Below, piece by piece: positions 1 to 4,866 of a stretch of 8,061 nucleotides of DNA. Under the pieces are notes generated by a model. That model worked only from the letters and a program-made list of their open reading frames with translations, was not told the origin of the DNA and searched no databases. Numbering within the stretch: position 1 is the first letter of the stretch; the number at the start of each line of letters is the position of its first letter. Position numbers and translations under genes: made by a program. The stretch spans positions 1,104 to 9,164 of the forward strand of contig MHEA01000030.1 of NCBI GenBank assembly GCA_001805085.1. Reading direction: 5' to 3'. This stretch comes from Nitrospirae bacterium GWC2_57_9 (lineage in GTDB: Bacteria; Nitrospirota; UBA9217).

Positions 1-129
1 GCCGGTGGCGGCAAAATCCTCCAGGCAAAACAAGCAATTCCCGGTGTCGGTTATATAGCTATATTCCAGGACACAGAAAACAACATGTTTGGCATCCTGC
101 AGCCGGACGAATCAGCCCGGCAATTATGA
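1..129 (+). CDS. VOC-family (glyoxalase/bleomycin-resistance-like) protein, C-terminal fragment cut by window edge
   Basis: Frame 1 is open from the first base to a TGA at 127-129 and gives the last 42 residues of a protein; the start lies outside the window. The segment reads GGGKILQAKQAIPGVGYIAI followed by FQDTENNMFGILQPDESARQ and a final L. This is the usual last beta-strand pair of the vicinal-oxygen-chelate fold: a G-GKI-x-x-x-x-x-IPGVGY strand, then an F-x-D-T/P-E-x-N-x-FGI turn and strand. Family members are small cytosolic metal-dependent lyases, dioxygenases or resistance proteins, and many are uncharacterised. The fragment does not allow a substrate to be assigned. It converges with the aldo/keto reductase gene, with only 29 bp between the two stop codons and no obvious terminator there. 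Family call fairly confident, function unknown. Confidence 0.75.
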   Translation, partial: AGGGKILQAKQAIPGVGYIAIFQDTENNMFGILQPDESARQL

Positions 130-158
130 ACAACGGCAAAGATATCACTCTTCGCTTT

Positions 159-1127
159 TCACGCCGCCTGCCGCCCGGCCGCTGCTTCGATCTCGTTGAT
201 CTCTTCTAATGTCAGCCGGAGTTCCGCTGCCCCCATCACGCCGTCCGCCTGCTTCGCGCTGCGGGCCCCCACGATCGCAGCAGTGACCGCCGGATGCCTG
301 AGCGTCCAGGCAATGGCTACCTCACCCGGGGTCCGGCCATGCCGTTTGCCGATCACCCGGAGACGTTCAACGAGTTCGAGGTTCCTGATCAGGTTCGGCG
401 CGTTGAACTCCGGGTGATTCCTGCGCCAATCGTCCTGAGGAAGATTGGCGGCGCGTTCGCGGGTCATGGCGCCCGTCAGGAGCCCCGAGAACATGGGCGC
501 ATACACGATCACCCCGATCCCCTGCTGTTTGCAGAACGGGAGGATCTCGGCCTCGATATCCCTTCTGAGAATGGAATAGGGCGGCCGAAGGGACGTGACC
601 GGCGCTATTGCCAGGGCCCGCTTCATCTGGGGAACGTCGAAGTTCGAAACGCCTATCCACCGCACCTTTCCCTGGCGCTGAAGCTCTGCCATGGCTGTCC
701 ATGCCTCTTCCAGCCCCGGCCCGTTGTCGTTCGGCGGCCAATGCATCTGGTACAGATCGATAACATCGACCTTCAGCCTCCGGAGACTCTCTTCGCACTC
801 CTTCCGGATGGAACCGGCCTTGTGGGACTGCGATACCCGGCCCTGGGCGTCGCCCAGCAGACCGCACTTGGTGAATACGAGAGGCCTGCCGCCCTTCCAT
901 TCCGCAACTGCTCTGGCCGCGATCTCTTCGGAATGGCCGAGGCCGTAAACCGCTGCAGTGTCGATCCAGTTCACGCCCAACTCGAGCGACCGGTGAATCG
1001 CGGCAACAGAATCGCTGTCGTTCTGCGGCCCCCAGCCGAACTGCCATCCTCCGCCGCCGATGGCCCATGCTCCATAACCGACGGGAGTGATCATGAAATC
1101 GGAATTGCCGAGGTTGCGCTTTTCCAT
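159..1127 (-). CDS. Aldo/keto reductase family oxidoreductase (322 aa)
   Basis: Cytosolic NAD(P)H-dependent oxidoreductase of the (beta/alpha)8-barrel aldo/keto reductase superfamily, which reduces aldehydes or ketones; the substrate is not evident. All four residues of the catalytic tetrad are visible: Asp56 and Tyr61 in NWIDTAAVYG, Lys87 in VFTKCG, and His129 in YQMHWP. Other family marks are GVSNF (159-163), the PPYS...RR...IL-PFC segment (about 182-199), YAPMFSGLLTG (209-219) and the C-terminal cofactor-phosphate region AAIVGARSAKQ (283-293). The length is normal for the family. The start at 1127 is chosen because it is preceded by an AAGGAG-type Shine-Dalgarno about 10 nt upstream and begins with the typical MEKRNLG strand. 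The frame stays open 50 codons further upstream, but that stretch translates a non-coding repeat. It is transcribed towards the partial VOC gene and stands alone on its strand. Confidence 0.93.
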   Translation of the reverse strand: MEKRNLGNSDFMITPVGYGAWAIGGGGWQFGWGPQNDSDSVAAIHRSLELGVNWIDTAAVYGLGHSEEIAARAVAEWKGGRPLVFTKCGLLGDAQGRVSQSHKAGSIRKECEESLRRLKVDVIDLYQMHWPPNDNGPGLEEAWTAMAELQRQGKVRWIGVSNFDVPQMKRALAIAPVTSLRPPYSILRRDIEAEILPFCKQQGIGVIVYAPMFSGLLTGAMTRERAANLPQDDWRRNHPEFNAPNLIRNLELVERLRVIGKRHGRTPGEVAIAWTLRHPAVTAAIVGARSAKQADGVMGAAELRLTLEEINEIEAAAGRQAA

Positions 1128-1198
1128 TCGCGTTCTTCTCCTTGTCCTGGTCTTGAAATAAAGTATATCTCGAAAAATATCGTCCATGACGCGATTTC

Positions 1199-1243
1199 CG
1201 AGACATGGAGAATCAAGATTCCTCACTGCGCTGGGAATGACAT
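1199..1243 (-). repeat. Dispersed non-coding repeat remnant ('cattcccagcgcagtgaggaatc' type)
   Basis: Read on the minus strand, this stretch contains TGTCATTCCCAGCGCAGTGA followed by GGAATCTTGATTCTCCATGT. I recognise it from memory as a repeat fragment scattered in intergenic DNA of many Desulfobacterota and Nitrospirota genomes. When mistranslated it gives the recurring peptide VIPSAVRNLDS, as it would here in frame upstream of the aldo/keto reductase start. Only one copy lies in the window, so its repeat status rests on recognition and not on an internal comparison. Confidence 0.5.
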
Positions 1244-1280
1244 AAGTGTCCTTTCGAGGAGCAGAAGCGGACGACACTTA
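1243..1280. repeat. 8-bp perfect inverted repeat bordering the repeat remnant
   Basis: TAAGTGTC at 1243-1250 is matched by its exact reverse complement GACACTTA at 1273-1280, with 22 nt between the arms. It directly abuts the dispersed-repeat remnant and could be its edge or a weak hairpin. No T-run follows on either strand, so it is not an intrinsic terminator. The function is unknown. Confidence 0.45.
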
Positions 1281-1300
1281 GTCAAAACCCAAGGCTGGGA

Positions 1301-1406
1301 TCACACGAAGCCACAAAGCCACAAAAGTTTATACAGTCCTTGTTTTCTCCGTGTCTCCGCGGCTTTGTGTGAGATAAGGTTTGTGTCTTTCATTCCGCAT
1401 TCCGCA
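1301..1406. repeat. Second dispersed repeat remnant with imperfect terminal inverted arms
   Basis: TCACACGAAGCC (1301-1312) and GGCTTTGTGTGA (1361-1372) are reverse complements with one mismatch, which would be a G-U pair in RNA. A second perfect 9-bp pairing is possible between CACAAAGCC (1312-1320) and GGCTTTGTG (1361-1369). The left arm runs into a tandem AGCCACAA x2 (1309-1324). The right arm is preceded by TTCTCCGTGTCTCCGC (from 1345) and followed by a tandem CATTCCG x2 (1391-1404). The composition matches low-constraint repeats that I associate with intergenic DNA of Geobacter-like genomes. No coding potential is visible in it. Confidence 0.5.
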
Positions 1407-1433
1407 CTGATTTCTCCGAACGGATTTTAGGCA

Positions 1434-1463
1434 TTGATTCTTCCCAGCCCACTATGCTATATT
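1434..1463 (+). promoter_or_regulatory. Candidate sigma70-type promoter for the thrC-CGS operon
   Basis: A TTGATT -35 box (1434-1439) lies 18 nt before TATATT (1458-1463), which matches the -10 consensus at five of six positions. It is preceded by TG and one spacer base (1455-1457), making an extended -10 element. Transcription would begin near 1470, about 105 nt upstream of the thrC start. This is pattern matching only, but it is the best promoter-like sequence between the repeats and thrC. Confidence 0.42.
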
Positions 1464-1574
1464 TCCCGATGCTTAAGGAGCAAAGGCCGTCACCGGGGAT
1501 TCAAGCTGCTGTTCACTCCTTATCAGAATCCGGGCCCTCTAAAGCTGCCTGGTAAAGAAACGAACGAGGACAAC
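1464..1574 (+). promoter_or_regulatory. thrC leader with crossing inverted repeats
   Basis: Within the predicted 5' leader, TAAGGAG (1474-1480) can pair with CTCCTTA (1516-1522), and GGATTC (1497-1502) can pair with GAATCC (1526-1531). The two helices cross, so together they would form a pseudoknot, or they would be alternatives. AAGCTGC occurs at 1503-1509 and again at 1542-1548. I cannot match the leader to any known SAM, cobalamin or T-box pattern. The helices are short enough to arise by chance, so a regulatory role is speculative. Confidence 0.25.
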
Positions 1575-2921
1575 ATGCCCTATAAAGCCTGGTTCCAATG
1601 CATTAACGAGAAGTGCAATGAGCGCTATCCGCTCAATAAGGTGATCTACCGCTGCAAGTCCTGCGACTCGCTGCTCGAAGTCAAGCACGACATGCAGGCC
1701 CTGGCGCATCGCAGCGCGAAGGCCTGGATGAAGCTGTTCGAAGACCGCTACAAGTCCACCGAATGGCCCTACGGGTCGGGCATCTGGGGCAAAAAGGAAT
1801 GGGTTCTGCCCAACATCCATAACGACAACGTCGTCTCGCTGTACGAGGGCGCCACGAACCTCTTCTGGGCAGAACGGCTCGGCAAACTGGTCGGGCTCGA
1901 CAGCCTCTGGATCAAGCTCTGCGGCAATTCGCACAGCGGCTCCTTCAAGGACCTGGGAATGACCGTGCTCGTCTCACAGGTGAAGCAGATGATCAGTGAA
2001 GGAGCGCCCATCAATGCGGTTGCCTGCGCCTCGACGGGCGACACCTCTGCGGCCCTGGCCACTTACTGCGCAGCCGCCGGCATCCAGTCCATCGTGCTTC
2101 TTCCGAAGGGAAAGATCTCGATCGCCCAGCTCGTCCAGCCCATTGCCAACGGCGCCCTGGTGCTGTCGCTCGATACGGATTTCGACGGCTGCATGCGCGT
2201 GGTGCAGGAGATAACCAAGGACGAGACGATCTACCTGGCCAACTCCATGAACTCTCTCAGGATCGAAGGACAGAAGACCGTGGGCATCGAGATCGTCCAG
2301 CAATTCGACTGGGACGTTCCGGACGTGATCATCATCCCCGGCGGCAACCTGGGAAACGTCTCGGCCCTCGGGCAGGGCCTCCTGATGATGCGCGATCTGG
2401 GTTTGATCACCAAGCTGCCGCGCATCGTCGTCGCCCAGGCCGAACGGGCCAATCCGCTTTACCGGTCCTATCTCAAAAACTTCTCGAGCTTCGAGCCCAT
2501 GCAGGCCCAGAAGACGCTGGCCAGCGCGATCCAGATCGGGAACCCGGTCAGCATCGAGAAGGCGATCCGGACGCTGAAGCAATTCGACGGCATCGTGATG
2601 GACGCCACGGAGCAGGAACTGGCCGATGCCGCCATGCTGGGCGACATGACCGGCATGTTCAACTGCCCCCATACCGGCGTGGCTCTCGCGGCCATGATGA
2701 AACTGATCAAGGCAGGCAAGATCGACAAGGCCGAGAAGGTCGTCGTGATCTCGACAGCGCACGGTCTCAAGTTCACGGACTTCAAGGTCCAGTACCATGA
2801 AGGCAAGCTGGACTTCCCCGCGCGCTACGCGAACAAACCCATCGAGCTTCCCCCCACCGTCGATGCGGTCAAGGAAGCACTGACGCAGGCGTTAAAGAAA
2901 AGGAGCATCCTGAATGTCTAA
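1575..2921 (+). CDS. thrC: Threonine synthase, plant-like, with N-terminal zinc-ribbon (448 aa)
   Basis: Cytosolic PLP enzyme of fold type II that converts O-phosphohomoserine and water to threonine and phosphate, the last step of threonine synthesis. Cys9, Cys14, Cys27 and Cys30 (C-x4-C-x12-C-x2-C) suggest a zinc ribbon. The PLP Schiff-base lysine is Lys125 in HSGSFKDLGMT. CASTGDTSAA (151-160) and PGGNLG (255-260) fit the substrate/cofactor and phosphate loops, and STAHGLKF (393-400) is the conserved C-terminal motif. Long stretches, such as WPYGSGIWGKKEWVLP, KISIAQLVQPIANGA, DTDFDGCM, YLANSMNSLRIEGQK and CPHTGVAL, match plant chloroplast threonine synthase as I recall it. The start at ATG 1575 has GAGGA just upstream at 1566-1570; the frame is open further upstream, but that part is leader and repeat sequence. 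It overlaps the next gene by 8 bp, so the two are probably translationally coupled. The function is secure, while the relationship to plant enzymes needs a tree. Confidence 0.95.
   Translation: MPYKAWFQCINEKCNERYPLNKVIYRCKSCDSLLEVKHDMQALAHRSAKAWMKLFEDRYKSTEWPYGSGIWGKKEWVLPNIHNDNVVSLYEGATNLFWAERLGKLVGLDSLWIKLCGNSHSGSFKDLGMTVLVSQVKQMISEGAPINAVACASTGDTSAALATYCAAAGIQSIVLLPKGKISIAQLVQPIANGALVLSLDTDFDGCMRVVQEITKDETIYLANSMNSLRIEGQKTVGIEIVQQFDWDVPDVIIIPGGNLGNVSALGQGLLMMRDLGLITKLPRIVVAQAERANPLYRSYLKNFSSFEPMQAQKTLASAIQIGNPVSIEKAIRTLKQFDGIVMDATEQELADAAMLGDMTGMFNCPHTGVALAAMMKLIKAGKIDKAEKVVVISTAHGLKFTDFKVQYHEGKLDFPARYANKPIELPPTVDAVKEALTQALKKRSILNV
2901..2913 (+). promoter_or_regulatory. Shine-Dalgarno site of the CGS-like gene, inside the end of thrC
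   Basis: AGGAG at 2901-2905 sits 8 nt before the ATG at 2914, inside the last codons of thrC, whose stop codon is at 2919-2921. Ribosomes finishing thrC pass through this site, which supports the start choice at 2914 and translational coupling. Confidence 0.8.
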
Positions 2922-4122
2922 GAAACCGTCCGATCCGAAGAACTGGAACCCCGCGACCCTGGCGATCCACGGCCTGGACCGCACCGAGCATGCGCATTTC
3001 GCCGTCTCCACGCCGATTGTGCACACCTCGAACTACTACTTCAACAACACCCAGGAAGTCTATGACTTCATGAAAGCCAAGAGCGAGGGGAAGGTCATCC
3101 GCGAGCACGAGTACGGCCGCTACGGGAACCCGACCCAGCAGGAGTGCGAGCGGAAGCTTGCCGCCGTCGAAGGCGCCGAACGGGCGGTCCTGTTCGCCTC
3201 GGGCATGGCAGCCGTCATCCTGACGATCATGACCTTCATGCGGCGCGACGGGCACATCATCTTCACGAGCGACTGCTACCGTCAGACCCGCGACTTCGCA
3301 GCAAACCTGCTGGCAGAATTCGGCATCCAGGTATCCATGGTCGATCCCACGGCAGACGCCATCGAAAAAGCGATCAAGCCCAATACGAACATCATCTTCA
3401 CCGAATCGCCGACCAATCCCTATCTCCGGTGCCTGGACCTTCCTGCCGTGGTAAGGGTCGCGAAACAGCACAAGGTGATGACGATCATCGACGCGACCCT
3501 GGCCACCTCGTACAATTTGAAACCGCTGGCTGTCGGCGTGGACGTGGTCATCCATTCGGCAACCAAGTACCTGGGCGGCCACAACGATCTCCTTGCCGGA
3601 GTGACACTGGGCAGTGACAAGCTCATGAACGACGTTTACCGGATGCAGCGCATGATCGGGGCCACACCCGGTCCGCTCACCTGCTTCCTGCTCGAGCGCG
3701 GGCTCAAGACCTTCGGCCTGCGCATGGAGCACCATAACAGGGCGGGCATGGCCGTCGCCCGGATGCTCGAAGCCAATCCCAAGATCGAAAAAGTATGGTA
3801 CCCGGGCCTGGAATCGCATCCGGACCACAGGATCGCAAAGGAGCAGATGAAGGGCTACGGCAGCATTATCACCTTCCTGGTAAAAGGCGATGATGCCAAG
3901 ACGAGAAAATTCATCGATGCGCTCGAACTCTTCCTAATCACCCCCAGCCTGGGCGGAAGCGAAAGCCTCGTTACCCAGATGTGGATGATGTCGTTCTTTG
4001 ATTATCCCGAGGACTACCGGAAGAAGATCGGCATGTCGGACAACCTGGTCAGGATCGCGCTGGGACTGGAGGACGTGGACGACCTGCTCGCGGATCTGAA
4101 GCAGGCGCTGGAGAGGATCTGA
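2914..4122 (+). CDS. metB: Cystathionine gamma-synthase-like PLP enzyme, plant type (402 aa)
   Basis: PLP enzyme of the Cys/Met metabolism family. By family it replaces the gamma-substituent of an activated homoserine with cysteine (giving cystathionine) or sulfide (giving homocysteine), on the way to methionine. Visible marks are YGRYGNPT (67-74), which supplies the Tyr/Arg that contact PLP of the partner subunit; FASGMAA (94-100) over the cofactor ring; Asp193 in IIDAT; the PLP lysine Lys218 in HSATKYLGGHNDLLAG (214-229); and a carboxylate-binding Arg380 in NLVRIALGLED. Compared with typical bacterial MetB/MetC (VDNTF, GGHSD or NGHSD), it has IDAT, GGHND, DCYRQTR and FTESPTNPYLRC, which match plant cystathionine gamma-synthase. 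The plant enzyme uses O-phosphohomoserine. The gene overlaps thrC by 8 bp and is followed by a strong terminator. A lyase or sulfhydrylase role is possible; the acceptor and donor are inferred. Confidence 0.88.
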   Translation: MSKKPSDPKNWNPATLAIHGLDRTEHAHFAVSTPIVHTSNYYFNNTQEVYDFMKAKSEGKVIREHEYGRYGNPTQQECERKLAAVEGAERAVLFASGMAAVILTIMTFMRRDGHIIFTSDCYRQTRDFAANLLAEFGIQVSMVDPTADAIEKAIKPNTNIIFTESPTNPYLRCLDLPAVVRVAKQHKVMTIIDATLATSYNLKPLAVGVDVVIHSATKYLGGHNDLLAGVTLGSDKLMNDVYRMQRMIGATPGPLTCFLLERGLKTFGLRMEHHNRAGMAVARMLEANPKIEKVWYPGLESHPDHRIAKEQMKGYGSIITFLVKGDDAKTRKFIDALELFLITPSLGGSESLVTQMWMMSFFDYPEDYRKKIGMSDNLVRIALGLEDVDDLLADLKQALERI

Positions 4123-4145
4123 AGAGATTCGTCATGGCGGTAATT

Positions 4146-4165
4146 CCCGGATAGATCTATCGGGG
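4146..4165. repeat. Short palindrome just after the CGS-like gene
   Basis: GATAGATCTATC (4150-4161) is a perfect 12-bp palindrome. It is flanked by CCC (4146-4148) and GGG (4163-4165), which can extend the stem past one G/G mismatch. It lies between the CGS-like stop codon and the intrinsic terminator. It may help RNA 3'-end stability or be an operator-like site; nothing else identifies it. Confidence 0.4.
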
Positions 4166-4182
4166 ATCTGGTTTCACAAAGC

Positions 4183-4213
4183 AAAAAAGCCCCTTCACTT
4201 AGGGGGCTTTTTT
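4183..4213. terminator. Rho-independent terminator, probably bidirectional
   Basis: AAAAAAGCCCC (4183-4193) and GGGGCTTTTTT (4203-4213) form a perfect 11-bp stem around a short loop. The stem can extend inward by T-A and a G-T wobble. A six-T run follows the GC part on the plus strand and, by symmetry, on the minus strand. It is correctly placed to end the thrC-CGS transcript about 60 nt after the stop codon, and to end minus-strand transcription coming from the DUF2892-like gene. Confidence 0.9.
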
Positions 4214-4319
4214 ATTTGGAGAAGATGCGCCGCCCGGGGCGTTTGAAATTAATATTTCAGACCTGATAATCATATGAAGGCACCTCAACATACCGGAGCG
4301 TCTCAGCGTTCCAATCCAA
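4214..4319. other. Spacer between terminator and DUF2892-like gene
   Basis: About 100 bp without a gene. It contains a small GC hairpin candidate in CGCCCGGGGCG (near 4231-4241) with no T-run after it, and an AT-rich stretch around AAATTAATATTTCAG. No feature can be assigned to it. Confidence 0.4.
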
Positions 4320-4523
4320 TTACTTCTTCACCCCGAACAGCATCTTCGAGATGATCATGCCCGGGCAGATGCCGGTAAGTGCGGCGAATGCGAACATTAC
4401 CGCGGGTAGGTACAGAAGCCACTGGACAATGCCGAATCCCGTGAGCCAGATGCCGACCCAGATTATTGCTGATGCTCCCAGAAGGAAGAACCTAATCGCA
4501 CTGCTGATCTTGTACTTTTCCAT
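4320..4523 (-). CDS. Small inner-membrane protein, DUF2892/YgaP-transmembrane-like (67 aa)
   Basis: A 67-residue hydrophobic protein starting MEKYKISSAIRFFLLG. Two membrane helices are predicted, about residues 10-28 and 33-52, followed by a conserved-looking LTGICPG turn (Cys53) and a short basic tail ending KK. Size, two-helix layout and the TG-x-CP motif fit the DUF2892 family, the membrane part of YgaP-like proteins. These often accompany rhodanese or thiol/sulfur chemistry, but no precise role is established. The start at 4523 is chosen because the protein begins at a plausible first helix; the Shine-Dalgarno is weak (a GGGAAAAGAAGA tract). An in-frame ATG 24 codons upstream has no ribosome site. 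It stands 343 bp downstream of the sensor gene on the same strand and probably shares the terminator at 4183-4213. Confidence 0.7.
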   Translation of the reverse strand: MEKYKISSAIRFFLLGASAIIWVGIWLTGFGIVQWLLYLPAVMFAFAALTGICPGMIISKMLFGVKK

Positions 4524-4866
4524 AGCGTCTTCTTTTCCCTGTTTCGTTAAGATGAATATATCTTTCTCGAATGCGATCCCGAGGCCGAGAGCCATTACTA
4601 TGCAAATAAGTGTCTTATCTGCCGACAGAGCCGAAGGAAGTGTTAAAACGAGGCGAACAGTGGTCGGGTGCTGAGCTACAATAGTATAGACATGTGGAAA
4701 AATCAACGAATTCGTGCTTCGGAGGGGGAAATAGTAAATAGACGCGGGGACGGAGAGATTTAGAAGCGACACGGAGAGAATAAGATGGGCGTGTGTAAAA
4801 AGCAACGCGGATAGGCAGCCGCGACAGGGAACAGAGAGCCGGCAATTGTTCACAAAACTTTGAGCA
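4524..4866. other. Non-coding gap with repeat-like sequence
   Basis: No convincing gene lies in these 343 bp; open frames here have no ribosome site and look low in coding quality. ACGGAGAGA occurs twice, at 4750-4758 and 4771-4779, inside an imperfect direct repeat of about 20 bp. On the minus strand this gives TCTCCGTGTC (4777-4768), which is also at 1346-1355 on the plus strand, so it may be another remnant of the same dispersed family. A TATACT hexamer on the minus strand (4688-4683) could be a -10 box for the small membrane gene, but no -35 box stands at a proper distance. Confidence 0.4.

Noticed and set aside
130..158. Terminator between the convergent VOC and aldo/keto reductase genes
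   Set aside because: No GC stem with a T-run is present in the 29-bp gap on either strand.
294..1430. Long plus-strand open frame (378 codons) opposite the aldo/keto reductase
   Set aside because: It is a shadow of the GC-rich minus-strand gene; its translation shows no family motif, and the opposite strand has an intact catalytic tetrad and a ribosome site.
1454..1555. Possible 33-codon leader peptide upstream of thrC
   Set aside because: It has no ribosome site, its ATG overlaps the predicted -10 box, and it is not enriched in threonine or methionine codons as an attenuator peptide would be.
1464..1574. SAM-I, SAM-II, SAH or T-box riboswitch in the thrC leader
   Set aside because: I looked for the conserved core sequences of these classes and found none; only unassigned crossing repeats remain.
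1974..3828. Long minus-strand open frames opposite thrC and the CGS-like gene
   Set aside because: Shadows rich in His, Asp and Arg with no recognisable domains; the plus strand has full-length conserved enzymes.
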